DNA of 64,000 bases. It comes from Rotaria sordida. Taxonomy: Eukaryota; Rotifera; Eurotatoria; Philodinida; Philodinidae. The notes under the pieces were generated by a model. It was not told the origin of the DNA, made no database searches, and worked only from the letters and a program-made list of their open reading frames with translations. Positions 46,441 through 57,202 of the stretch are shown here, piece by piece (positions within the stretch are counted from its first letter, which is position 1; each line of letters opens with the position of its first letter). The stretch is from positions 18,815-82,814 of the forward strand of contig CAJNOL010001063.1 of NCBI GenBank assembly GCA_905250125.1, in the 5' to 3' direction. Position numbers and translations under genes: made by a program.

Positions 46441-47534
46441 TTAATTAAAATTATCTTCAACGGTTGTATATTCTTCATATTCTATTTTATAGCCCAGTAA
46501 TTGACCAATGAGAGCACCTAGTTTAACAATTATTTTCATGAAAGGTAATGGTAAAGATGCTGGATAGGTTTGTGCATTTTCAAAAAGTACAAATATTTGC
46601 CATATAGATATGTGTTGATCACGATTAATGCCAGCGAAATTTTCAAAGAATCTTTGTGAAAGACCATTGTATTTGTCGGCTGGTTCGGCATGAACACGTA
46701 CAATGAGATCTTCTTTATTGTCATGCATCCAAAATGTATGTGATAGAAGAGGTGGAACAATAAGAGGTCGTGGACATGTATGAATATCACATGAATATAC
46801 TTTATCACCTAATTGATAGGCTAGATGACCTTGTATAAGAGTGAAAAATTCCGTTTGTTCGAGATGTATATGTAGAGGTGGTGTACAAGGTCGTTGTATT
46901 GGTGGCACTTGAAGATTACCACAGATACCATGTGCATATACGATATTTTCACATTCAAAATATGAATTATTCATTTGTTCTGATCGATTAAAAAATTGAT
47001 AAGAATCAGTATTATTCGCTAGAGAAGTTGCAATACGAGATAAGCCTGCCGTGTGGGTTCGAGAAAGCTAAATATATTGTAGAAATAAATGACATAGTAT
47101 AAGAAAATTTTTTTTCTATCTTGATTAGCTGGATGAATATTCTTTCAGATTTAATGCGTTCTTCAGCTAAATCAAGTTTTGTCAGATTCCAAACCTCGTT
47201 TGAGAAAAGCAGAGAGAAATGTACTAAATTAACATTATTAAGGCTATTTTCACATTCATTCATATTTTGAAGTTACTAATTATAGAATTCAACAAAATCT
47301 CAAAAATTTTCTTCATTGAATTAGATTGCAATTGGTTAAGAACATGAAAAAAAATTTGTCTTTTTGTCTATCTTAGGGTAGAGAAAAAATTCTAGTCCAT
47401 CTCTAATACACATCAGTCAAATAAGAGCTTGAGATTAAAATTGAAAAACAACCGACCTGTGATATCTGATGACGATAATAGCCAAACCATGCCACCAAAC
47501 TGCCTATCACAAACCATTTCAACCACCACCCCAT
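46441..47534 (-). CDS. Membrane-anchored cupin-domain protein
   Basis: Two exons, 47534-47457 and 47067-46441, joined in phase 0 (CAG|GTCGG donor, TTTAG acceptor), giving about 234 aa. Exon 1 encodes a probable N-terminal membrane anchor (WLKWFVIGSLVAWFGYY). Exon 2 carries the cupin: motif 1 HIHLEQTEFFTLIQG fits HxH-x4-E-x6-G, supplying three metal ligands, and motif 2 PPLLSHTFWMHDN supplies the His. A C-terminal hydrophobic stretch (LPFMKIIVKLGALIGQLLGY) may form a second membrane contact. Single-cupin proteins include dioxygenases and isomerases; the substrate cannot be told. A further exon inside the 389-nt intron is possible but unsupported. Confidence 0.78.
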
Positions 47535-49414
47535 AATATATGTCGTGTATATTCGATAAAGAGTAACAAACACAAATGAATACCTGACTGTGGGAAGAAT
47601 GAAAAGGTGGCTATTTGAAGGTATAAACAAAACGAGTGAAACGAACACGTGCGTCAGTTACGTACGATGATAAAAATAGGACAAGAAGAACAACAAAATA
47701 TCATCATAAAGCACGTTGTTGTTATGAACAAAAAATGAAAAACGATGGTTATTCTTATCAATATAAAATAACTGCTGTGTACCTATAGTCAAATCTTATT
47801 TTGTTCTAATCGTATAGTAGACAGCAATTAAATACTGCATTATCTCAATTAATGAATATTGTGGTCCGATCAGAACAACTGAAAGATCAAAAGATGCACT
47901 GATTTTTTTTATCGACTGTTATCGAAAAACATTTGAAGAGGAAAAGAAAATGAATGTTTCAAAAATAAAGCTTTCAGAATGTGTGTAGTGCTCGATGTGC
48001 CAATTATTTTACTGTGAAAATTTTTATATTCAATTCTATTTTCATCGAGATACAAATCAAATATTAGATGCTTCCCTATGTCACTATATAATAACTAAGA
48101 AACATGTTTCATTTGAAAAAAACATCATGATGCATCGATATTTCATTAGGTGAAAAATTGAATTATATATTCGGATTCATCATGCAAAACTGTATCAGAA
48201 TACACAGTAGAGAATTTTTTTACTCGAATGATGAGTATTGGAACATTCAGTTTGCGATATCAGATATATTCTTCTAGAAAGAATTCTAAATATTGTTTGC
48301 GACAGCTGCTTGCCTACACATGTGTTTTTCATTTTGTTAAACAAAAAAATTCTATATACTGTCAAGCAGTATTACATGATAAAAAGGAGTTAATTCTAAT
48401 GTGTTATGATAAATGTGAATTCTTCTGTATTATTTTGAATTCAATAGATTTGACTGTGGTCCATTTATTTTCTTCATGATCTGACCTATTTAAAGAGAAT
48501 GTACGACAAGATCACAATTTAATGCGCGACTTCTATTTCTATGCATAGTAAAAGAAATTCACTTTTTTGATGTACACAGTTGTTCATAAACGAAACATTG
48601 CGATGGAATTCATTTGTCTTTGACTAATAACAACAATCAATAATTAATACATTTTACCCAATACATAACAATGACGATGATTGAGAACAGCTTGACTTTT
48701 TTCACGACGACACAACTGATTTAACAAATGCATTCTCCTTCTGTTTTTCCACTATCTATTAGCTAGGCTCAAGTTCGGTCTGTCTTGATTTTCTAAATTT
48801 TTTCTCCTCATAAATTATTTTATTATTTTTATTCTTATGTTTCAATAGCACTGCGTTACTTATATTTGAAGTTCATTCTTATACAATAATATGTGTATTT
48901 AAAGTAAGTATCGTTCATGATTCTGTTTTACATATACGGTAGTGTCTATATGTCAGCGATAAAAGCACATTGAGTTTTAACATGAAGATTGTCTGTTTTC
49001 TCCTAAAGATATTTATTTCTTTTTAAGAAAAATTGATTAGCTAGAAAAAGTAATGCTCATCGCTGGGACTCGCTTAATCCTCGACTGAATAGTTAAGACA
49101 ATTTGTAATACTATTTCAGCTTGTTGAAGCCACACATCTGTTACAATACTATTATGATGGTCTATAATAGTATAGTCAGTTTAGAGTTATAGTGATTGTC
49201 GAAATAAAATTGTCACTGCTATTCGACTCGTTTATAAATCAAACTGCTTTCAAAAATAGTGTCCTAGAATGATTTAATATGCATTGCGGCGGTTGAAACA
49301 ATGTATTTAGTTCTTTACTTAAAAAAAAGGTTAATCTTTCAATGAAAAGTTATAAATAACGTTAAACTATAGGTACTCAAATCTACATTAACTTATAAAG
49401 GTCGTTTTACGACA
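47535..49414. other. Gene-free stretch
   Basis: No supported gene. An 83-codon frame at 48228-48479 is Cys-rich but without recognisable features. No repeat family was recognised. Confidence 0.45.
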
Positions 49415-50218
49415 CCCTAGAGAAAGTACTGAGTTCAGGGTACCCATGTACTGAGAAAGCCTTAGCAGGGTACCCGATATGGGTACTTCGAAAATTTTCA
49501 GTAATTATACTGACGTAGGTGCTGCATTGGGTACCCATTGCAGTATGTTTACTGAACAAGTACTTGCATGAGTACCCGCACCTGTAATTTTACTAGGAAA
49601 AGCTCTACAGGGTACCCTAGATTTGTTGCGTTCTGTGTAGCAACTGTTCATTCACCGTTTTCTTTTGCATATACGGCTTCATATAAGCAACTCGAGGAAG
49701 CATAAGAAAAAAATATTTTTTCGTACTAATTTTTTCTAGATTATTTTTCTTGACTATTTACTAGTCGAAGACATGCTAATCTCAATCATAGATTGAGAGA
49801 GGACTACCTTGAAGTGGTCTGATGGAGATCCGACCAATTCGCGTCCGGTCAGATCTCGAAATTTGACCTGCTTGGCTTTTCAGAAATAGCAAAATAAAAT
49901 AAAATAAAATCGAGAAAATATCATAAATTGCTTTGAGAGAAACAAAAATGAAAAAAAGCCAGAGGTTAGTTTCGATCATCAACATACTGCAAGTTTGGCA
50001 ACAGGGTACCCAAAATTACTGAACAATAGTACCCAGTTGGGTACTTGATCAGTACCTTCAAGTACCTATTTACTGGATACTTTCCAGCAGGGTACTTGGT
50101 CGAGTACCTTATAGGTACCTAAAAGTACTTTAAGGTACTTCAGTACCCGAAAGTTCCTGTGACATACTAGTAGCAGGGTACTTTTTCGGGTACCCTTAGC
50201 TCAGTACATTCACTAGGG
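49415..50218. mobile_element. TIR element with GGTACC-rich subterminal repeats
   Basis: The left end CCCTAGAGAAAGTACTGAG and the reversed right end CCCTAGTGAATGTACTGAG are inverted repeats, followed on both sides by AGGGTACCC. About 200 bp inside each end is packed with GGGTACC/GTACTT motifs in both orientations. The centre (49640-49980) lacks coding sequence. Clustered subterminal motifs are typical transposase-binding arrays in hAT- and CACTA-like elements; the superfamily cannot be decided. CA is found outside both ends. Confidence 0.8.
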
Positions 50219-50412
50219 CACAAATATGCACTCTTTCATGTTATACCAATAATACGGAATATGTTGCTTTCAATTGATAGTGAGTGTTCGTATTGATACT
50301 CGACTGTCTTCTTTGCAGCTCAACCAAAAAATATTTTTATACCGCATTGTTGTAGTTGTGTAGTCACATAGAATGATTCAATGAGTACTGTGGGTTTGTT
50401 TTATAGCCAAGA

Positions 50413-50474
50413 AGGGTGCGAGTATGGATGAAGAAAAGAATAACAGCCACACACACATCGACACTCACACCCTA
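50413..50474. repeat. Telomere-like hairpin 11
   Basis: The arm GGGTGCGAGTATGGATG, the purine spacer AAGAAAAGAATAAC, and the arm AGCCACACACACATCGACAC, ending ACACCCTA. Confidence 0.7.
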
Positions 50475-50486
50475 TATGAATAATTT

Positions 50487-50640
50487 TATTCGATTCCTGA
50501 CTGGCATGTAACTCTCTTTTTTTTCTTTCTTTCTGTTTACCTGAATGACTACTAATGTTGACGTGCTGCTTGGGCACATGTGTCGTGCACACGAAAGAAG
50601 AAAGACAAGATTTTCGAAACCATTAGCAATATCGTTTTTT
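50487..50640 (+). repeat. Truncated copy of the tRNA-Asp-like unit
   Basis: Starts with TTCGATTCCTGACTGGCATG, the 3' half of a tRNA (T-arm and acceptor strand), then continues with about 130 bp similar to the sequence after the tRNA at 51104. The 5' half of the tRNA is absent; hairpin 11 lies just upstream. Confidence 0.6.
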
Positions 50641-51103
50641 CAGATTTCATACCAGATTGCATTTTTGAACGAAGATTTCACCCTAGTATATAGTCCTGGG
50701 AGCGTAGTTGCAATTCAATGGAATACACACATCCTGAACGCCATAACAAAGAGAGATGAGAAGACAAGAAGGAAAGAAAGAGATGGGTATGTGAGGCTCA
50801 ACTCTTCTAATGGTAGTTTATAATGAATCGATACCATATTAAGTAAAAGTTAATGGATTGGGTAGAGATCCAACTATGGTGAATATTGTCAACATTTTTG
50901 TGGAATATTTAGAATAAAATACTATACTCAACAAAATTTATCATTGTACTAATTTCGAAAGGGTTTCGATAATTGTGGAAACTCAATAATATAGGCAAAT
51001 TTCTTGTAGACATTTATGATTTTTCAAAATTCTATTAGCACCGAAATATTCTCCAAACTCAGTTGACGAAATTGCATAGAATCTTGACTGCTAATCATGT
51101 CAG

Positions 51104-51174
51104 GTGTCAGTGGTATAGTGGTAACATAATTGTTTGTCGAACAATAGTCGCAGGTTCGATCCCTGCCTGGCACG
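51104..51174 (+). tRNA. trnD(GTC): tRNA-Asp (GTC), or a SINE head derived from it
   Basis: A 71-nt cloverleaf. The acceptor GTGTCAG pairs with CTGGCAC (one G-U). The anticodon stem ATTGT/ACAAT is perfect with loop TTGTCGA, giving anticodon GTC. The T-stem GCAGG/CCTGC is perfect with loop TTCGATC, and the discriminator is G as expected for Asp. The D-arm (GTAT...ACAT) has a mismatch. Internal promoter boxes are good: TGGTATAGTGG (A) and GGTTCGATCCC (B). The downstream sequence is repeated at 50487-50640, so this may be a tRNA-derived SINE rather than a working gene. Confidence 0.7.
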
Positions 51175-51347
51175 TAATTCTTTTTTGTCTTTCTTCCTGT
51201 TTACGTCAGCGGGTAGTAATGTTAGTGTGCTGCATGCGCACAGGTATCCTCCACATGAAGATACAAAGATGGGATTTTCGGGGCTATTATAAATTTTTTG
51301 TTGTAATGCTTTGTATTACAGTTCATTTTTCAGTGAAAATTTCATAT

Positions 51348-51609
51348 GATGTCTTCGGAGTTTCCGAGGAAACTTAATTAAATATCGATGGAGGAGATAT
51401 TGGAGATATTGATTAACTAGTGCAGATAGTCTTTATATAGTGCTTGACTATTAATAGCGATCCATTCAAATATATGCATTCAACTTACCGACCCTTTGTT
51501 GAAAAAATCAATCATAAAAAATAAATAACCGTTTACTATGTCTCCTACATCTCTATATCTCCTCCGTCGATGTTTAATTGAGTTTCCACGAAAACTCTCC
51601 GAAGACATC
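51348..51609. mobile_element. Palindromic MITE of 262 bp
   Basis: The left arm GATGTCTTCGGAG and the reversed right arm GATGTCTTCGGAG are identical. Similarity continues through GAAACTTAATTAAATATCGA / GAAACTCAATTAAACATCGA and GGAGGAGATAT, about 70 bp per arm. No coding sequence. Confidence 0.85.
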
Positions 51610-51719
51610 TAATCAGAATCTGTCAATGTTACCGAAATGGACAACATTGAAAATGTATTCAACAACAATTTCCTTATCCCAATAGTATTTACATAAATAC
51701 AATCCTAACACTTACTGTT

Positions 51720-51941
51720 GATCTATTGTATGAAAAAGATATGAGCGAGATAGAACTTTTTCTAGTATCTCTGTCTATTGAATCATTTGGTCACAAATCT
51801 GAAAAATTAATTGAGAATAACACAGTAGAACAAATAGAAGTTGAAAAAAGAAGGAGTAAAGAAGAAAAATATCCGATAATCGTTCTCGTTAAATTTGCTA
51901 ACACATCAGCACGCACTGGTTGGATCAGTATCTTGCTGTAA
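51720..51941 (+). other. Short acidic open frame, unsupported
   Basis: A 71-codon frame from 51726 (Glu/Lys-rich middle, hydrophobic start) has no recognised family. It could be an exon of a gene with the product at 52433, or chance. Confidence 0.2.
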
Positions 51942-52432
51942 ATATGTTTATGAATAACTTTTACAGTAAAAGATTTCTATTTGATGAGTAAAAATAGAAA
52001 TTAATTTTTGTTTGAATTGACATATATCGAAATTTTATAAATAAAACAAATTATTTGTTCTCTTCGTCATTGTTAATAATGCATTTTTTCTTCATTCATC
52101 TTTTACTTTAGATTGATATTATGATGTCAAAATCATGCTGAATTTTATTCTTCTTTTCTTTCTTTCTATTCTTCATCTTACTCATATATACATTTTGAAT
52201 CTTTCATCACGTGATTTTTTTTATCATTTTCTTTCTGTATATATTTCTTACTCGTGTCATGACTCATTCTTTTTTACTTTCACGTTACTGATGAAATGTC
52301 TAGAGAAAAAAACGACACATCGATTGCACGAGTGATTCATTATCACACACTATATATGTAGATAATATGAACCACATTGACATTCTATAGAAAACTTTGT
52401 TTCTCTTCAAGAATACTATTATATTAATAAAG

Positions 52433-52837
52433 ATGCAAGTATTTATACGATCAGCTGAACAGAATTGGAACATTGGCGGTAGTAATGATGAAGTATGGAA
52501 TGGATGGCGACACGTTCAATCAGAAGACAATTTTTGGGGATGTGGCAATAATATTGGTCTCACTTTACAGAAAGGTATGAGTGCATGTTTATATCGACTA
52601 CATTCTGTTTCTTACTTATTTAAATCTCCTATTGTAGATGATATGAAATGTACTTATGGTGCTTCGTATTATAATCCGAGTTTCAGTTTGATCAAACTTA
52701 ATGGCAAGCCGGCTAGTGGTTCATTTGCCTATGATCGAAGCAAATCCAAAGTCGAAGTATATAATGCATTTACCGAATTCATAGAGAGTCAAATCGCTGC
52801 GCAAAATGCAGAAAATATTGCAATTCCTCCTACATGA
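52433..52837 (+). CDS. Hypothetical Trp-rich small protein
   Basis: The frame opens with MQVFIRSAEQNWNIG and is rich in Trp, Gly and Asn (VWNGWRHVQ, NFWGCGNNIG), then YGASYYNPSF and a polar helical end. A 63-nt segment at 52575-52637 has perfect GTATGA and ATTGTAG ends, typical intron length, and its translation is unlike the rest. It is therefore probably an intron of 3n length that happens to lack stops. Spliced, the product is about 113 aa with the join LQK-DDMKC. I do not recognise the family; the pattern suggests a small beta-rich fold. No signal peptide is clear. Codon use and order look protein-like. Confidence 0.5.
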   Translation: MQVFIRSAEQNWNIGGSNDEVWNGWRHVQSEDNFWGCGNNIGLTLQKGMSACLYRLHSVSYLFKSPIVDDMKCTYGASYYNPSFSLIKLNGKPASGSFAYDRSKSKVEVYNAFTEFIESQIAAQNAENIAIPPT

Positions 52838-53986
52838 ACAAAAAACATCAATGCGATAAACACTAATAATTGATCATTTTCTTGTCCTTAATATTTACCT
52901 AATCATTTCTGTAATGTAACATTTTCTCCTCTGAACTCATTTTTTTGCCTGATCATATATAAAAAGATGAAAAAAGAAGATGACATATGTACTACACTTA
53001 GAGACAGAACTTTTTCCTGTTTTCAACATGACATTTGAAAGCCCTTTTACGAGAATAAATTTACAGAAAAGTAGTTCAAATTATTCTGTCAACATCATTT
53101 CTCTCACCGATATCTCGAGATCAATATCAATACTTTAAAGTTATTATTGATTTCGACGCATACAGGTAGGACGCTAATTTGATTCAAAAGGTCCAGTAAT
53201 CCATTGGTTGATAGAAGGAACAACAGAACGTATTTACGTAGTCATATAAAGATCAATTTTTCGCTGCACATCTCCACATGTATTGTGATTGGTGATTTTT
53301 TTTTGTTGTAAACATTCTATTTAATACATTTGTGAAGACAGTCAGTCAGTATTTTTCCATTAACGATGAGTGAACAGGACAAGGACGGTATTGTGTTTTT
53401 ACATTCAAAGATTAACTTGGTCTAGAAAAATATTCCAGTGAAGCGTCGACAGCAGTGCGTGGTTTGTACTTAAAACTTATTCTTATACAACAATAATAAA
53501 ATCTAAGAAATCGAGATAGATCGATCTCGAGCATAGCCAAGTCCGAGCTATTCGATCTCGGTACATGTCTAGTCAATATAACTCAGTATTGTTTAGCACT
53601 TTTACTCTCTTCCCTTAAAATTGATTACAGTAAGTCAAGAAAATCTTTTTCTCTGAATCGTATGGAGAATTGAACAATACATCTTTAGAAACAATCTCAA
53701 TTATTGTCATTTTTTCGTGCGAAAATAAAATGAAAAACAGATATTGTTTCAAATATGTCTGTTATTTCAAATATAATGGGAAGTAGAAACCTTATAGTTA
53801 GGACATACCAAAAGTAGTAACATCAGTATCTTTTTTCTTTAATGGAATGCTTGAATAGATTTCCTTTTTTTTATAGTGATGGAAAAAACGATGCTCTATT
53901 TTGCTATGCTATTTGATCACTCTTCAACTAATATCATAATAATAAAATTTCGATAAGAACTGTTTTTGTGTGCAACTTCACTAATA
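52838..53986. other. Spacer with a relic mariner end
   Basis: No supported gene. At 53798-53830 the sequence TTAGGACATACCAAAAGTAG resembles the mariner terminus at 55076, without a partner end. A short open stretch starts with ATG at 53366 but soon stops. Confidence 0.45.
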
Positions 53987-54959
53987 ACCTACTGCGCGAA
54001 AGTCTTGGCACAAAATGTTTGTTCAGTTTTCTACTATCTAGCTGTCACTGCAGAGAATGAAAGGTAGTCAGTCAAAATCAGAATTTGATGCTCTTTCTAA
54101 ATGTATGTTCAAAATTATTTTTTGACCTAAGCCTGTTAACTAGAAGCAAGTACTTGAATGGGTTCAAAATAGTCGTCTGTACAAACACTAAGTTGAAACT
54201 TCTTGGCACAAATGTTTACTCATTTTTGAATACTTAAGTGTCATTGAAGGATAGCAAAAGTAGCCAGTTGGAGTTAGAATTTTACACTCTTTCTAAATAT
54301 ATAATCAATTTTGTTTTTAACTTAATGTCATTTAACTGTGAGCAAATGACTGAATAAACCAAAACTGGCGTTTACGCTGAATAAAATAGACTTTTTCTTC
54401 TTATTCAGAATTTCTCTGGATAACATTTTGGAACAATTTTTGACTCTATACTATCATTTTCTACGGAATCATGAGTTATAATAAACTAGAATTAAAAATA
54501 AACAAAGGCTACAGAGATTTTTCAAAGAGCTGCTCTCTACGTAAGATGACATTTTGGCAAAAATTCTTTTTTTTTTCTCAACTTTATTTTTTCAAAATGC
54601 AATAGATTTTGAGTCATTGCTGTTACATGTAAAGAAGAGAAGTAAATTCTACATTTTGTAGAGCGAAGTTCACTCTACAAAGTGGTATATAAGAAGATTT
54701 TCTATCGCTTGAATTGGGACAATTTTAATCAAAATACAAAAATAGATAACATGAAAAAATTTTGTACAGACGTCCATTTTGAGTCCATTCAAGTATTTGC
54801 TTCTAGTTAGCAGGCTTAAGTCAAAAAATAATTGTGAACGTACATTTAGAAAGAGCATCAAATTCTGATTCTAACTGACTACTTTTCATTCTCTACTGCG
54901 ACATCTTTGTGTTAGAAAGCTGAACAAACATTATGTGTCAAAACTTTCGCGCAGTAGGT
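53987..54959. mobile_element. Tc1/mariner-like non-autonomous element with about 200-bp TIRs
   Basis: The ends ACCTACTGCGCGAAAGT and, reversed, ACCTACTGCGCGAAAGT are identical and flanked by TA on both sides (53985-53986 and 54960-54961). The TIRs stay similar for about 200 bp (GAATTTGATGCTCTTTCTAA, GCAAGTACTTGAATGG, CGTCTGTACAAA). Directly inside the left TIR a diverged second copy of the same sequence follows (about 54195-54365). The centre has no transposase. The superfamily follows from the TA target. Confidence 0.88.
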
Positions 54960-55074
54960 TATGCGAGGCCGATTAAATGACCACGCTTTGCATTCCAGTA
55001 TTCAATCACTTAATAGTTTGCATCAAAGCAATAAAATATACCACTAGATGCAGTTTGAAAAGCTCTACAATTTA

Positions 55075-56796
55075 CTTAGGGCATATCAAAAGTAGTGGCG
55101 CCGATCTTGCAATATTTTACAGAAACCTTCAAGAAATGTTTTCTCCCTATATTCTGATAGCCCAAGTCAAGCTCTATAATTCTATGATATTTCATAAATC
55201 TTCAAACAATATTAAATAAGCAAAAGTTTTGATACTCTTAAGTTTTCTGCAGCTTTTATAAATTTTCGCCTAGAAAATATACAAAAACTAACTACACGCA
55301 CAGAAAAAACAAACTACACGCACAGAAAAAACAAACAGAGCACGTGTGTTTCACATGTATAAATGAAGATAAATATCAAAGAAGTTAAAAAGATTGAGAA
55401 AAGAAAGAGAAGAGAGGAGAAAGTTAAAAGGAAAAAAAGAAAAGGACAGAAATATTACGTTGAGAACAACATAGCATATTATTTCTAACATAGACCATAA
55501 TACAATCAAAACTATTCACTTCTTTTCAAATGGATAAGGAATATTTTCGTTTCTATATTACAGTGCGTACTGCACTTCATATTGAACCAATAGCTATTCA
55601 TAATGAATTACATACTGTCTTTGGTGATGAAGCTCCTCCTCTCAGGACTGCTCAAAGATGGTCAAAATGGTTTCATGACGGCCGAGAAGAAGTTGAAGAT
55701 GAAGAAAGACCTGGAAGACCTATAACGGAGACAATATCTGAAAATATTAGACAAGTTCGCGATCTTATTAATGATAATCCTTATGTTACAGTTGACGAAC
55801 TCGAAGCACAAAGTGGTCTAAGCCATGGCACCGTCCAACGAATTATTTCTGATCATTTGCAGTTGAAAAAAGTTACTGTACTTTATGTTCCCAAACATCT
55901 GACGAACTTTCAAAAGGCTGAACGAGTACGAATATGTCAAGAAAACTTGTTAAAATTTGAACAAGGTGTTCGGAGATTATGCGATGTAGTAACAGATGAT
56001 GAATCATGGTTTTATCACAAGCAAATCGGTCGAAAATCGTCGAATGCTGCTTGGATAGCACGTTGAGATCCTCCTCCGACGGTGGTTCGACGTAGCCATT
56101 TTGCTCAAAAATTCTCCTGTGTATTTTTTTCAAGTCAACTGGTCCAGTTTTGATTCATTCTGTTAAACGTGGACAAACAATCGATCATCAATGTTACATT
56201 AATAATTGTTTGTGACCAGTTATTGATGAAATTAGGAAGCAACGACCTTCCTTAGGCATTCAATCAATTAAACTTCATCATGATAATGGAAGACCACATA
56301 TGCATGAAGATGTAGTCAATTATCTTTAATCGGAAGGCGTAACAATAATGCAACATCCACCTAATTCTCCAGATCTGGTCCCATGTGATTTTTAGTTGTT
56401 TGATTGAATCAAACAAAACCTAGACGATCAAGATGATTCAGAATCGTTGCATGAAGCTGTGATCAAGTTTATGAATTTGTTGAGAAAAGAAAAGTATAAA
56501 AAAACTTTTGATAAGTGGATCCAACGAATGCATTTGTGTATAAACAACCGGGGTGATTATTTTGAACATTTGATGTAATAAAAACATGATAAACTTGGTT
56601 CAAAAAAAAAATTTTTTTTGTCAATCACTCATTGTTTTTGCTTCATTTTCAATATTATATATTGTTTGAAGATTTAAGAAATATCGTAGAATTATAGATC
56701 TTGACTTGGGCTATCAGAATATATAGAGAAAAAATTTCCTAAAGGCTTCTGTAAAAAATTACAGAATCGGCGCCACTACTTTTGGTATGTTCGAAG
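55075..56796 (+). mobile_element. Complete-length mariner element, inactive
   Basis: 1722 bp between TA dinucleotides (55073-55074 and 56797-56798). Inverted ends of about 130 bp share CAAAAGTAGTGGCGCCGAT and CTGATAGCCCAAGTCAAG. The 5' region holds a short tandem repeat (ACTACACGCACAGAAAAAAC, 55294-55338) and a purine-rich tract. A transposase frame lies inside. Both ends and the target duplication are intact, so the element may still be recognised if a matching transposase exists elsewhere. Confidence 0.92.
55530..56578 (+). pseudogene. Mariner transposase, broken
   Basis: The N-terminal helix-turn-helix region (AQRWSKWFHDGREE, RPGRP) and second helix-turn-helix (LSHGTVQRIISDHL) are present, then YVPKHLT, and the catalytic region: VTDDESWF (first Asp), KLHHDNGRPH (second) and PPNSPDLVPCDF (third), fitting the mariner D,D34D layout. 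Breaks: TGA at 56064, a one-base frameshift near 56125, TGA near 56212, TAA near 56327, and two stops around 56394-56408. It is therefore not translatable as one protein. Family role: cut-and-paste transposition at TA sites. Confidence 0.92.
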
Positions 56797-57128
56797 TATT
56801 TCTACAATAGCTGTTCGTACGTGACGTTATATAATACAGAATGACGAAATTTAGGCTAGATGTCGAATAAAACAGAACGATCATCTGATTAGTCATTCTC
56901 ATGCACAGAACGAACATTGGACGGAGCGTAAAGTATGCTGTGCGGCGCAACGCCACTGCTTAGCAACTGGCTACAACAGATTTCATTTCGAAGTATAGCA
57001 AAAGAGGACGCTAGTGTAGCATGCTTCTTTATGAGATGCTTGCATGACAATTATGAATCATTGAGTATACTGCTTCAGATGGACAGATAACAGAAAACGT
57101 TTTTCTCTTTCGACGTTTGTTCTATTTA

Positions 57129-57202
57129 GGGATGTGGGTGCAAGTGAATAAGGTCAACACCCATCACCCACCACCCAGACCCACACTCACACCCACACCA
57201 TC
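57129..57202. repeat. Telomere-like hairpin 12
   Basis: The arm GGGATGTGGGTGCAAGTGAA, the spacer TAAGGTCAAC, and a long C-rich arm (ACCCATCACCCACCACCC, then CACACTCACACCCACACC). The C-rich arm lies within the minus-strand BED gene's last exon. Confidence 0.8.

Noticed and set aside
50545..50820. 92-codon plus-strand frame beside hairpin 11
   Set aside because: It falls in the body shared with the sequence after the tRNA-like unit, where the frame is not kept, so coding is unlikely.
53366..53470. Short acidic start (MSEQDKDG) followed by a Cys-containing piece (RRQQCVVCT) that might be a transposase end
   Set aside because: Too short, with a stop between the parts; no matching ends or further domain.
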